The notes under the pieces were generated by a model that saw nothing but the letters and a program-made list of their open reading frames with translations, made no database searches and had not been told where the DNA came from. A stretch of DNA of 64,000 nucleotides from Hyphococcus lacteus (lineage in GTDB: Bacteria > Pseudomonadota > Alphaproteobacteria > Caulobacterales > Parvularculaceae): the NCBI RefSeq assembly GCF_041058985.1, contig NZ_JBEHZE010000001.1, positions 1,860,001 to 1,924,000 of the forward strand, written 5' to 3'. This document shows, piece after piece, positions 16,298 to 29,407 of this stretch (positions are counted from its first letter, which is position 1; every line of letters starts with the position of its first letter). The translations under genes and the position numbers were made by a program.

Positions 16298-17350
16298 TTA
16301 GGTAAGGTATTTCAAGGCGCTTTCGATTTGCGGTAATGCTTCATCGACGGCATCTCGTCCGTGCCCGATTAATTCATCTGCCCGGTCAAAATCCAAAAGC
16401 GGAATATGCCCCACATGCGGCGTTATCATAACGTCTGGGGGATCACCGGCGAGGCGGGACCGCGTAATTCGATCCATCAAAATGTTGAAGGATGCTAACA
16501 TCACGGAGCCAACACCGGGCGCGCTTTGGTTGGCATTGAATAGTCGGCGAACCATTAGTTTTTTTGTAATGCCGCTTTTTTGGGCTTCGTCTATGTCATC
16601 CCCTATGTTGGACGCGCCGATATTCGGAAGCGCATCGAATTTCTCTTTTCTGTCTGCGACACTCATATTAAACGCATCAGCGTGTAGCCCAATGGCAATT
16701 ACAACGCGTGCGCCCAAAGCCCGACAGACAGATACGGGCAACGGGTTGACTAATGCGCCGTCGATTAACCAACGGCCATCAATTGCGCGGGGTGGGAATA
16801 TTCCGGGTAGGGCATAAGCGGCTTGAATGGCCTCTGCGAGGTCGCCGTCGATCATCCATACTTCGTGTCCGGTGGATAATTCAGATGTCACCGCAACAAA
16901 TCGACCGGCCATATCTTCGATGTTCGTGGGCGGAAGGTAGCGGTTCATGGTTTTTTCGAGTTTTTTGCCGCCCATTAGTCCGGATCCGTTTAAGACCACA
17001 TCGAAATAGGACAGCATACGGCGCTTGGTGAGGCTTCTGGCCCATGTTTCAAGCTCGTTGAGTTTTCCGGCACGCCAAAAACCACCAACAAGCGCGCCAA
17101 CTGAGGTTCCGGCGACGATATCTGGCGATAAGCCCAATTCATCAAGACGCCGTACGGCACCGATATGGGCCCATCCGCGTGCAATGCCGCCACCTAGAGC
17201 TAATCCGACCTTTGCAGAGGACGAAACGGCTAGTCGCGGTGAGTTTGGTTGGGTTGTGGTGGTGGAGGGGGCCTCTGCCGGGCTGTCATCGGGAGCTTGA
17301 TCAGGTCCCAGTCGGTTTTTTTTCTCGGATATGTCAGTTTTTTGGGTCAT
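16298..17350 (-). CDS. Patatin-like phospholipase (RssA type)
   Basis: Lipid acyl hydrolase-like protein, 350 residues. A disordered Ser/Thr/Pro-rich N terminus (1-45) is followed by the patatin domain: GLALGGGIARGWAHIG (oxyanion hole), GTSVGALVG (nucleophile Ser), and WLIDGALVNPLP (catalytic Asp). No signal peptide is visible, so it is probably cytoplasmic, like the RssA/NTE-type bacterial members. The last gene before the rRNA operon, transcribed away from it. Confidence 0.87.
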   Translation of the reverse strand: MTQKTDISEKKNRLGPDQAPDDSPAEAPSTTTTQPNSPRLAVSSSAKVGLALGGGIARGWAHIGAVRRLDELGLSPDIVAGTSVGALVGGFWRAGKLNELETWARSLTKRRMLSYFDVVLNGSGLMGGKKLEKTMNRYLPPTNIEDMAGRFVAVTSELSTGHEVWMIDGDLAEAIQAAYALPGIFPPRAIDGRWLIDGALVNPLPVSVCRALGARVVIAIGLHADAFNMSVADRKEKFDALPNIGASNIGDDIDEAQKSGITKKLMVRRLFNANQSAPGVGSVMLASFNILMDRITRSRLAGDPPDVMITPHVGHIPLLDFDRADELIGHGRDAVDEALPQIESALKYLT

Positions 17351-17457
17351 GATTACGCCAGACTATGCTCCAAATTCGTGACCAATTCCTGAAAAGCCCA
17401 GTAATTTAGCGGGCTTTGGGTGAGGCGGCACTACTTTTGGCTGTGGTTCCCAAAGAT

Positions 17458-17466
17458 TTATCCACA
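17458..17466 (+). promoter_or_regulatory. DnaA-box-like 9-mer upstream of rrn
   Basis: TTATCCACA matches the consensus DnaA box exactly, about 170 bases upstream of the rrn -35. It is single, so not an origin. It may be chance or a regulatory DnaA site. Confidence 0.4.
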
Positions 17467-17628
17467 GGGGTGATTTCATGCTTGTATTCTCCGAAACAGG
17501 TCTATAGGTAGTGGCTTCCCGGTCAGCACTGATCCTTCGATAACGTCTTCGGCGGGTCGCGGCTCTTTTGGGAAAATTCGGCGAGTTTTTGCTCTTCAGA
17601 TTTTCTTGAAAAAAGTTGAAAAAAAGCG

Positions 17629-17657
17629 TTGACAGGGCGGTATCAGGTGGCTACATC
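17629..17657 (+). promoter_or_regulatory. rRNA operon promoter
   Basis: TTGACA at 17629-17634, a 17-base spacer, and TACATC at 17652-17657. The A/T-rich stretch just upstream (17601-17628, with A- and T-runs) is UP-element-like. The predicted start near 17664 gives a leader of about 370 bases before the 16S gene. Most of the 680 bases between the patatin gene and 16S are this control region and leader; no protein gene is seen there. Confidence 0.72.
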
Positions 17658-17805
17658 CGCCGCTCACCGACGCGGCTCGAACAGCCGCCCCGGGCCAGAG
17701 AAAAGGCTCCGACGGCGGCCTCGGGAGTGTCGGTTTTTTATCGGCGAAACTTCGTTAACACGGAGTTAATGTCGAAGGTTTTGAAGCTAGAAATAGTGGA
17801 TAGAT

Positions 17806-17824
17806 CGGCTCTTTGAAAATTGAA
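17806..17824 (+). promoter_or_regulatory. boxA antitermination site in the rrn leader
   Basis: The stretch CGGCTCTTTGAAAATTGAA contains the GCTCTTTGA core of rrn boxA elements, which recruit NusB/NusE to prevent premature termination. It lies just upstream of the 16S processing stem. Confidence 0.65.
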
Positions 17825-17828
17825 TATT

Positions 17829-17860
17829 GAGGAAGAGAAACGTGGGCGGCGGCGTCCTGG
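17829..17860 (+). other. 16S processing stem, 5' strand
   Basis: This segment (beginning GAGGAAGAGAAACG) is complementary, with a few mismatches, to 19620-19652 downstream of 16S. The two would enclose the 16S transcript in a long helix of the type cut by RNase III. Confidence 0.75.
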
Positions 17861-18031
17861 CGATGCTCTGGAAACAGAGCAGGAGCTTCTACAGCTCTGA
17901 ACAGGACTGACCAAAACTGACGTTTTTCATATTACAAACCAAACTTCGTTTATTCGAGGTTTTGTTTTGTGACGAACTACTTGTCAGTAATAATCACGGG
18001 AAATTCCCCGTGACTTGGTCAGAACCAAACT

Positions 18032-19502
<1,471 letters not shown>

Positions 19503-19619
19503 TTTTTCTTCAAGACGCTGATTGCCTATCTCGCAAGAGGTACCCAATCATCCGTTTTATTGAATTATCTTAGATCACGTCGGCTCCAGATCTCATCTGG
19601 ATGATCGGCAAAAACTAGC

Positions 19620-19652
19620 GGGACGACGCCGTCCTCGTTTCTCTTTCTCTCA
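19620..19652 (+). other. 16S processing stem, 3' strand
   Basis: Complements 17829-17860 (reverse complement begins GAGAGAAAGAGAAACGAGGACG). It lies in the 16S-23S spacer upstream of tRNA-Ile. Confidence 0.75.
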
Positions 19653-19727
19653 ACGCATTTGACCGAGCTTTGCTTGGCGGGTGTGATAATCTTGGTGAAC
19701 TAGGTTGCGCTTGATGCCGACCATTAA

Positions 19728-19804
<77 letters not shown>

Positions 19805-19876
19805 CTAATTGCTTTGTGGCGGTCTTGAGGGTATAACTTCAGACTTATCAATCAATATCGATGGGATCCAGTTTAT

Positions 19877-19952
19877 GGGGCCTTAGCTCAGCTGGGAGAG
19901 CATCTGCTTTGCAAGCAGAGGGTCATCGGTTCGATCCCGATAGGCTCCACCA
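19877..19952 (+). tRNA. tRNA-Ala (TGC)
   Basis: 76-nt cloverleaf with acceptor GGGGCCT/AGGCTCC including the G3:U70 alanine identity pair, anticodon loop TTTGCAA (TGC), T-loop GTTCGATCC and encoded CCA. Follows tRNA-Ile in the spacer. Confidence 0.97.
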
Positions 19953-20061
19953 ATACCAAGGTTAGAGAGAAACAAAGGTTTCCGGATGATTTCATTCGGA
20001 TTTATTATTGTGAATAAAGGGTTGTTTCGTACGGTTCATCTATTTGGATGATCTGGCGGGC

Positions 20062-20139
20062 AATGCGAGAGTCAAAATGTCTAACTCATTTTTGCGTAGG
20101 ACGTCGTCTTTATGGCGGATCGTTCGACGCGCATGAGTT
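20062..20139 (+). other. 23S processing stem, 5' side (two paired blocks)
   Basis: AATGCGAGAGT at 20062-20072 pairs with ACTCTCGCATT at 23070-23080 beyond the 23S gene. The segment 20115-20139 (GCGGATCGTTCG...GCATGAGTT) pairs with 22984-23007. Together they form the long helix enclosing pre-23S RNA. Confidence 0.7.
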
Positions 20140-20146
20140 TTGCTGA

Positions 20147-22943
<2,797 letters not shown>

Positions 22944-22983
22944 TCCTCATGCTATTATTTTCGAATGATAGGCATGAAGCTTT

Positions 22984-23080
22984 AACTCATGCGTGGCGAA
23001 CGATCCGTATAAGGATTGTTCTCGCAAATAGTCGTTTTGAATTGATTGGGTATAATAATCCCAATCTGCACTCTCGCATT
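22984..23080 (+). other. 23S processing stem, 3' side (two paired blocks)
   Basis: AACTCATGCGTGGCGAACGA and following bases at 22984-23007 complement 20115-20139, and ACTCTCGCATT at 23070-23080 complements 20062-20072. Lies between 23S and 5S. Confidence 0.7.
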
Positions 23081-23095
23081 TAAATCATTTTTGCC

Positions 23096-23213
23096 GGCCC
23101 GGTGGTTATAGCGGGGAGCCTCCACCCGATCCCATCTCGAACTCGGTCGTTAAAGTCCCCAGCGCTGATGGTACTACGTCTCAAGGCGTGGGAGAGTAAG
23201 TCGTCGCCGGGCC
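23096..23213 (+). rRNA. rrf: 5S ribosomal RNA
   Basis: About 118 nt with terminal helix GGCCCGG/CCGGGCC, the conserved CCCGATCCCATCTCGAACTCGG segment region and the GGCGTGGGAGAGTA loop. Ends set by the terminal helix, within a few bases. Confidence 0.94.
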
Positions 23214-23251
23214 TGCTGAAATGATTTGCCCTTTATATCACATACAGAATC

Positions 23252-23288
23252 AAAACCGCGTATAGGCTTGTCCTTGCGCGGTTTTTTT
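23252..23288 (+). terminator. Rho-independent terminator of the rRNA operon
   Basis: AAAACCGCG at 23252-23260 pairs with CGCGGTTTT at 23277-23285, followed by a T-run to 23288. No tRNA-fMet lies between 5S and this terminator, unlike many alphaproteobacterial rrn operons. Confidence 0.85.
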
Positions 23289-23398
23289 GTGTCTGAATGT
23301 TGAGTTGCTCATAGTATGCGAATGGCGTATCGGACGGTACGCATTGAGTTGCGTGCCGTTTGAATTTTTTCTTTATCAAAGTCCAATTGAGAGAAGTT

Positions 23399-24115
23399 AT
23401 GGGGAACAGTTTGGTCTTGGCAAAAGTTATCATTGCGATTGGAAGCGCGTTGATGTTTGTCAGTGGGTGTAATCAATCAGCTATCAACCCTGAAGATCAG
23501 GACTCTGCTATTCTCGATGAGTCCAACGCAGACGGAAATGTGGATGTTTGGTTAGAGCAGCTTGAAGTTGGAAGCCGTGAATTGTTTAGTGCGCGCGAAG
23601 CGGTTGTCGCTGCCCTTAACCTAAAGACGGGGGATGTCGTTGCGGATATTGGAAGCGGAACCGGTCTCTATTCTTTGATGTTTGCCGAAGAAGTGGGGCC
23701 GTCGGGCCGGGTTTATGCCGAGGATATTGAGCCGCTCTTCCTTGATCTCGTTAATCAGAGGGCTGATGATGCCGGGGTTGATAATATAACTGCGGTGCTT
23801 GGGCGGGAAAATAATATCTCGTTACCGATGGGCGTTGCGGATGTCGTGTTTATTGCTGATACCTATCATTATTTTCGTGATCGCCAAGCCGTAATGAAAT
23901 CGGTCTATAATTCGCTTCGGCCCGGCGGGGCGCTCGTCATTGTGGATTATGACTTGGAGGAAGGTGAATCGCGTGCGGCCGATAAGGCGCATGTTCGGTT
24001 TGGAAAAGCCGGTGTGGTGTCGGAAATTGAATATATTGGTTTTGAGTTTGTCAAAGACGTCAAAGTCCGTGGACTTGATGAAAACTATTTTGTCTTGTTC
24101 CAAAAGCCGGAATAG
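23399..24115 (+). CDS. Predicted lipoprotein with SAM-dependent methyltransferase domain
   Basis: The 238-residue product combines a lipoprotein signal (MGNSLVLAKVIIAIGSALMF then VSGC, Cys about 24) with a class I methyltransferase fold. Motif I is VVADIGSGTGLYS, an acidic strand end follows at YAEDIEP, and VADVVFIADTYHYF and LRPGGALVIVDYD mark the later motifs. Such a domain is expected in the cytoplasm where SAM is made, so the lipobox is odd. Either the enzyme is exported, or the hydrophobic segment is only an anchor or start misassignment. The ATG at 23399 has GAGAGAAG upstream; the earlier ATG at 23360 would bury the signal. Monocistronic between the rrn terminator and tRNA-Arg. Confidence 0.78.
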   Translation: MGNSLVLAKVIIAIGSALMFVSGCNQSAINPEDQDSAILDESNADGNVDVWLEQLEVGSRELFSAREAVVAALNLKTGDVVADIGSGTGLYSLMFAEEVGPSGRVYAEDIEPLFLDLVNQRADDAGVDNITAVLGRENNISLPMGVADVVFIADTYHYFRDRQAVMKSVYNSLRPGGALVIVDYDLEEGESRAADKAHVRFGKAGVVSEIEYIGFEFVKDVKVRGLDENYFVLFQKPE

Positions 24116-24214
24116 TAAGCGCATTGATCGACAACATGCTAATTGCCGGTTTGTAATCCGACATAATTGCGAATCATTGTGACGGAAAAAACAATCCAGA
24201 AAAACTAAAGGTGC

Positions 24215-24291
24215 TGGTGTCCCCGACAGGATTCGAACCTGTGGCCCCCAGATTAGGAATCTGGTGCTCTATCCTACTGAGCTACGGGGAC
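24215..24291 (-). tRNA. tRNA-Arg (CCT)
   Basis: 77-nt cloverleaf on the minus strand: acceptor GTCCCCG/CGGGGAC, anticodon loop TTCCTAA (CCT), T-loop GTTCGAATCC, discriminator A and encoded CCA. Confidence 0.95.
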
Positions 24292-24460
24292 ACCGCGCAG
24301 GGACTTTAACGGTTTTCGCGGCGCACCAACACTCTGAATGCTTGTTCGTCATCATTTTTCTCGAAAACGTCGCAGAATTGTTTTCCTTCGGCTGGTTAAA
24401 CGCCATAATTGCCCGGTATGCTTTTTTTGCATCACGATAATAGGGTGGAGAGAATTCGAT

Positions 24461-27400
24461 ATGGCGCGAAAAAACGGAGCTTTAATAGCGGCAGGTATTT
24501 TAGCGGCATTTGCTGTGGGTTTATTGTTAGGTCGCTTCGTTTCGCCGAATAGGCCGGGGGAGGACCCAAATAGCCAACAAGTCGTAACGACTGATCCTAG
24601 GAGCCAGGCACAACGCCGGCCATTTCAAGAGCGCCGGTCGGATGATGCCGAACGGCCAGAAACAGAATTGGTAGAGGGTTTCGCATATCGGCGATTGCGC
24701 CTCGATACAGCGACCGAAACACCCCAAGCCTGCTTACAATTCACCCAACAGCTAAACGACACCGGCGATGTCAACTATGCTGATTTCGTCCGTGTAAAGC
24801 CGGATGCAGGAACGGCAATCACGGTAGATGGACAGTCACTCTGCATCACTGGCTTGGAATTTGATAAAGATTACCGCGTAACGCTGCGTAAGGGCTTGCC
24901 AAACAACAAAGGTGACAGATTAGAACGTGCCGATGAGGTGGTCGTGGCCTTTGGAGACAAGCCGGCATATGTCGGTTTTGCTGGCGACGGGGTCATTCTT
25001 CCGCGCCTCGAAGCCGATGGCGTTGGTATTGAAACGGTCAATGTAGAGAAAGTCGAAATTGCGGTTTACCGCGTCTCGGACCGGTCGTTAGCGCGCAAAA
25101 ACATTGTTGCTGGCGAGGCAACTGGCGCAGACCGTTACTCTTACGTATGGGATCGCGAAGACGGTAAAGATGTAGGCGTCGAGGTTTGGAAGGGTGAAAT
25201 AGAAACGCCCGGTGATACCAACGAATCTACAACAACGGTTTTTGCGCTTGGTGCTGCGTTGGGGGATTTGCGTCCCGGGGCGTATTTTCTGAATATCAAA
25301 GATGTTTCTCCTGGTGCCGATGAACATAGAACCGCCGACGCTTGGCGATGGATCGTCTTCACCGATATGGCGCTTACGACTTATTCTAGCGCGGACGGCA
25401 TGGATGTTTTTGTACGTTCGATTTCATCTGCACGTGCGATGGACGGGGTCGAGCTTTCATTGATTGCATCCAACAATGAAATTTTGGCCAAAGCTGTCAC
25501 CAATTCCGATGGCCGTGCTCGATTTGGTGGTGCCGCCGTCAATGGAGATCATCCGCTAACACCGCGAATGCTTATGGCCTATGGACCGCAAGATGATTTT
25601 GCGGCACTTGACCTTCAACGGGCACCCCTTGATCTTTCTGATCGTGATGTTGGAGGGCGCTCAGCGCCGCCGAAAATCGATGCCTTTGTTTATCTCGACC
25701 GCGGTATATACCGTCCCGGTGAAACTGTTCATATTACAGGCTTATTGCGAAATGACGCTGGCCGAGCGATCGACGATCGTCCGTTAACCGTGACGATAAA
25801 TCGGCCAAACGGGACCGAGGCTGAGAAACAACGGATTGAAGCACTTGCAGTCGGCGGGTTTAGTTTTGATTTTGATGTTCCATCTTCTGCGCCAAGAGGT
25901 GTTTGGCGCATCAGTGTCACTGCCGACGGTCTGAAAAATTCGGTTGGTTCAGAGAGTTTTTCCGTTGAGGATTTTGTACCCCAACGACTTGAAGTCAAAA
26001 TTGAAGGCGATGAGAAATCGCCAATCCGCCCCGGTGATGTTCGTGAATTAAATGTCTCAAGCCGTTACCTATATGGCGCGCCCGCGAGTGCCCTCGCGGT
26101 TGAGGCAGAAGCGCGTTTGCGTCTCGATCCAAATCCGTTTCCCGATTTCTCGAAATATCGGTTCGGGCCGGTTAATGGACGTTTTGACGAGCGTTTTTTG
26201 ACGTTACCAAACACAACAACCGACGCTGACGGTAAGGCAACGGTGGCGATTAATGTTGATACGGCACCGAAAAATTACGGCGCGCCGCTTCGGGCTGATC
26301 TTGTGGTCGGGGTCGTCGAACCGGGTGGCCGCGTTGTGCGCGAAAGTGCGCGAATTCCTGTGCGACCGGATGACAATTACATTGGGCTGAAGCTTGCCAA
26401 TGATGAGCAAAGCTTTGGGCAAGGTGAGGAAGTTGCGGTCAATGCGGTTCTTTTAGATTGGAACGGGCAACCGGTTGAAGGCGATTTAGAATGGCGCCTT
26501 GTCGAAGAAGATTATTGGTTCGACTGGTATCGTGAAAATGGTAAATGGCGCTGGCGTCGTTCATTCCGTGATGTCCTTATTGCGGAAGGGCGCGGAAAAT
26601 CGACACCAGAACAAATCGCAAAACTGATTAATCAACGGATCGATCCTGGTACGTATCGTCTAACCGTTTCTCAGGCGGGTGCGAAAACCAAAAGCGACAT
26701 TCGATTTTATGTTGGGTGGCGGTCATATGCGTCAGGTGCGGAAACACCGGATCAAGCATCAATGACCTTGCAAACTGATAAAGTGGTACCAGGCGCACGT
26801 GCGCGGCTTTACCTCAACCCGCCTTATGCAGGCGAAGCGATCATCGCCATTGCTACAGACAAGGTCCACCTTGTTCAGCGTATGAAGGTCGAAGAAAGTG
26901 GCCGCGAGATCATCATTGATACCGACCCGAGTTGGGGTGCTGGTTTCTATGTGATGGCAACGGTGGTTACGCCGCGTGATCCGGGCACATTGCCGGTGCC
27001 ACGCCGTGCGATGGCCGTAAGTTATGTTCCGTTTGATATGTCTGCGCGGAAGCTAGCCGTAACTCTCGATGAGCCCGAGGTATTTCGCCCACGCCAACAG
27101 CTCGACCTGCCTGTGTCGATTGATGGGGCCGCACCGGGATCGAATGTGATGCTCACGCTTTCTGCTGTGGATGAGGGCATATTACGTCTCACGAAATTCT
27201 CGTCACCTGACCCGGTTGATTATTTCTATGGGAAAAAACGCCTTGGGGTTGATATTCGCGACGATTACGGACGAATTCTGGATGCCAATTTAGGTGCTGC
27301 GGCACGCTTTGGGGGTGACCAATTAGGTGGTGAGGGGCTGACTGTTGTACCAACGAAATCCGTTGCGCTGTTCTCTGGCGTTGTGACCGTTGACCAAGGC

Positions 27401-29407
27401 GGAAAAGTAACGGTGCCGATTGAAGTACCGGACTTTAACGGAGAGCTGCGACTAATGGCCGTTGCTTGGTCGAAGAACAAGTTGGGATCGGCATCGGAGC
27501 CATTGACGGTGCGAGATGCGGTACCGGCAGAGTTGGCGTTACCGCGATTTCTAGCGCCGGGGGACAATGCCTCGGCAACGCTATTGATCGATAATGTTGA
27601 TGGAGATGCTGGTGACTATAACGTATCGCTCACGGGCGAAGGACCAGTTGAACTTTCGACAAATGAAAAATTCACCTTAGCAAAAGGCGAAAAACAGACG
27701 AAGGTATTCTCGTTTACCACAGGTGAGGTCGGGATCGGTGCCGTGAATCTGGATGTCGAGGGTCCGGGCGGTTTCAAAGTTTCGCGGTCCTATGCTATTC
27801 AGTCGAGAACACCCTATTTCCCAGTGACCGATGTACGTACTGCGGCGCTTGAGCCGGGAGAGCGTTTTGAGATCGACAAATCCATTATTGATCAGTTCGT
27901 ACCCGGATCGGCTGAGGTTGCAGTTTCATTCTCTCGTCTACGTGGAGTGGAGCCGGGACCATTGCTCGATGCCTTATATCGATACCCATATGGTTGTACG
28001 GAACAACTAACCAGTTCCGCCATGCCGCTATTGTTTGTTGATGTCCTTGGCGGTGAAGTCGGGCGCGGGCCGGAACGGGCCGTTAGGCCGCGCGTTCAAG
28101 ACGCAATCAATAAGCTATTAAATCGGCAAAGCCCGGATGGCGCATTTGGGTTATGGCGTGTGAATGATCGTTGGGCTTCACCTTGGCTCGGGGCTTATGT
28201 CACTGATTTCCTCTATCGCGCAAAAAACGAAGGGTATGCCGTCCCCGCGGAAGCGTTGGACAGAGCCTATGATTCATTGGCGAGTATCGCTCGGGTCGAT
28301 CGTTGGTATTTAGCTAGTTACCAAACAGAAATCGCGAAGTTTTCTAATAATAACGACACGCGTGATTTTCTACGGCGCCGGTCTGCCGCCTATTCACTTT
28401 ATGTTTTAGCGCGTGCGGGAAGGGCCGATTTGTCCGACCTTCGTTATTTTCACGATACACTATTAGCCGAGACGCCAAGCCCATTGGCCCGTGCCCATAT
28501 CGGAGCCGCACTCGCAATGATGGGTGACCGTGCTAGAGCGAATAGCGCCTTTACCAAAGCGGTTGAGGCAGTCGGTTGGCAGAATCGCGGCGATTATTAT
28601 CAGACTAATCTGCGTGATGTTGCGGGCTTGCTCGCGCTCGCGGTTGAGGCAGGTCAGACAGACAAAACCGAAGCCATTGCTGAACAGTTTGTTGGTTTGA
28701 TGAAAGAACCGAATGCAATGCATACGCAAGAAAAAGCGTTCACGTTGTTAGCGGCACAAGCCTTGTTGCGGGAAGGGGGGCCGGTTCTGTTGTCTTTAGA
28801 CGGTGAGAGCTTGACTGATTTACCGCCAGCACCGTCATTTACACCGACTGTTGCGTCACTGGACGAGGGTGTGACCTATAGAAACGATGGCGACGGACAG
28901 ATATTCCGTTCCCTAACGGTTTCAGGTTCGCCAATCACAGCACCGGCGGCGGCCTATCAAGGCTTTACGATCACAAAGCGTGTTGCAACGCGCGATGGCC
29001 GCCCGGCCGATTTGAATTCGGTCCAACAAAATGATCGTCTTGTGGTTGTCCTAAGTGGCACAGCTAATGACCAACGCCTGCATCCCGCGGTGATTGCGGA
29101 TCTATTGCCGGCCGGGTTTGAAATAGAAACGATATTGAACCCAAGTGATGCAGGCGGTCGCGAGAACAATGGCCCATATAAGTGGATTGGAGAGCTGACT
29201 TATCCTCGTATCGCCGAAGCGCGTGATGACCGTTTTGTCGCCGCCGTCGATGTTCGCGGGAAACAAAAGTTCACTGTTGCTTACGTTGTTCGCGCCATTA
29301 CGCCGGGTAAATTTGTTATGCCCGGTGTCGTGATTGAAGATATGTACCGGCCTGGCGTGTATGCCCGCACACCGGTGGCACAGGTGGCTATAGCTGGAGC
29401 GGAATGA
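24461..29407 (+). CDS. Bacterial alpha-2-macroglobulin (YfhM-like)
   Basis: Large periplasmic protease trap, 1648 residues. An N-terminal hydrophobic helix (about 7-26, GALIAAGILAAFAVGLLLG) anchors it. The macroglobulin MG2 signature is YLDRGIYRPGETVHITG (about 410). The intact thioester motif GCTEQ is near residue 1178 (27.99 kb), followed by an alpha/alpha-toroid region with DGAFGLW, and a C-terminal receptor-like domain. Its C terminus overlaps pbpC (ATGA), the classic A2M-PBP1C pair thought to defend against host or competitor proteases when the wall is breached. The ATG at 24461 with GGTGGAGAG upstream is preferred to a 41-codon extension. Confidence 0.93.
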   Translation: MARKNGALIAAGILAAFAVGLLLGRFVSPNRPGEDPNSQQVVTTDPRSQAQRRPFQERRSDDAERPETELVEGFAYRRLRLDTATETPQACLQFTQQLNDTGDVNYADFVRVKPDAGTAITVDGQSLCITGLEFDKDYRVTLRKGLPNNKGDRLERADEVVVAFGDKPAYVGFAGDGVILPRLEADGVGIETVNVEKVEIAVYRVSDRSLARKNIVAGEATGADRYSYVWDREDGKDVGVEVWKGEIETPGDTNESTTTVFALGAALGDLRPGAYFLNIKDVSPGADEHRTADAWRWIVFTDMALTTYSSADGMDVFVRSISSARAMDGVELSLIASNNEILAKAVTNSDGRARFGGAAVNGDHPLTPRMLMAYGPQDDFAALDLQRAPLDLSDRDVGGRSAPPKIDAFVYLDRGIYRPGETVHITGLLRNDAGRAIDDRPLTVTINRPNGTEAEKQRIEALAVGGFSFDFDVPSSAPRGVWRISVTADGLKNSVGSESFSVEDFVPQRLEVKIEGDEKSPIRPGDVRELNVSSRYLYGAPASALAVEAEARLRLDPNPFPDFSKYRFGPVNGRFDERFLTLPNTTTDADGKATVAINVDTAPKNYGAPLRADLVVGVVEPGGRVVRESARIPVRPDDNYIGLKLANDEQSFGQGEEVAVNAVLLDWNGQPVEGDLEWRLVEEDYWFDWYRENGKWRWRRSFRDVLIAEGRGKSTPEQIAKLINQRIDPGTYRLTVSQAGAKTKSDIRFYVGWRSYASGAETPDQASMTLQTDKVVPGARARLYLNPPYAGEAIIAIATDKVHLVQRMKVEESGREIIIDTDPSWGAGFYVMATVVTPRDPGTLPVPRRAMAVSYVPFDMSARKLAVTLDEPEVFRPRQQLDLPVSIDGAAPGSNVMLTLSAVDEGILRLTKFSSPDPVDYFYGKKRLGVDIRDDYGRILDANLGAAARFGGDQLGGEGLTVVPTKSVALFSGVVTVDQGGKVTVPIEVPDFNGELRLMAVAWSKNKLGSASEPLTVRDAVPAELALPRFLAPGDNASATLLIDNVDGDAGDYNVSLTGEGPVELSTNEKFTLAKGEKQTKVFSFTTGEVGIGAVNLDVEGPGGFKVSRSYAIQSRTPYFPVTDVRTAALEPGERFEIDKSIIDQFVPGSAEVAVSFSRLRGVEPGPLLDALYRYPYGCTEQLTSSAMPLLFVDVLGGEVGRGPERAVRPRVQDAINKLLNRQSPDGAFGLWRVNDRWASPWLGAYVTDFLYRAKNEGYAVPAEALDRAYDSLASIARVDRWYLASYQTEIAKFSNNNDTRDFLRRRSAAYSLYVLARAGRADLSDLRYFHDTLLAETPSPLARAHIGAALAMMGDRARANSAFTKAVEAVGWQNRGDYYQTNLRDVAGLLALAVEAGQTDKTEAIAEQFVGLMKEPNAMHTQEKAFTLLAAQALLREGGPVLLSLDGESLTDLPPAPSFTPTVASLDEGVTYRNDGDGQIFRSLTVSGSPITAPAAAYQGFTITKRVATRDGRPADLNSVQQNDRLVVVLSGTANDQRLHPAVIADLLPAGFEIETILNPSDAGGRENNGPYKWIGELTYPRIAEARDDRFVAAVDVRGKQKFTVAYVVRAITPGKFVMPGVVIEDMYRPGVYARTPVAQVAIAGAE

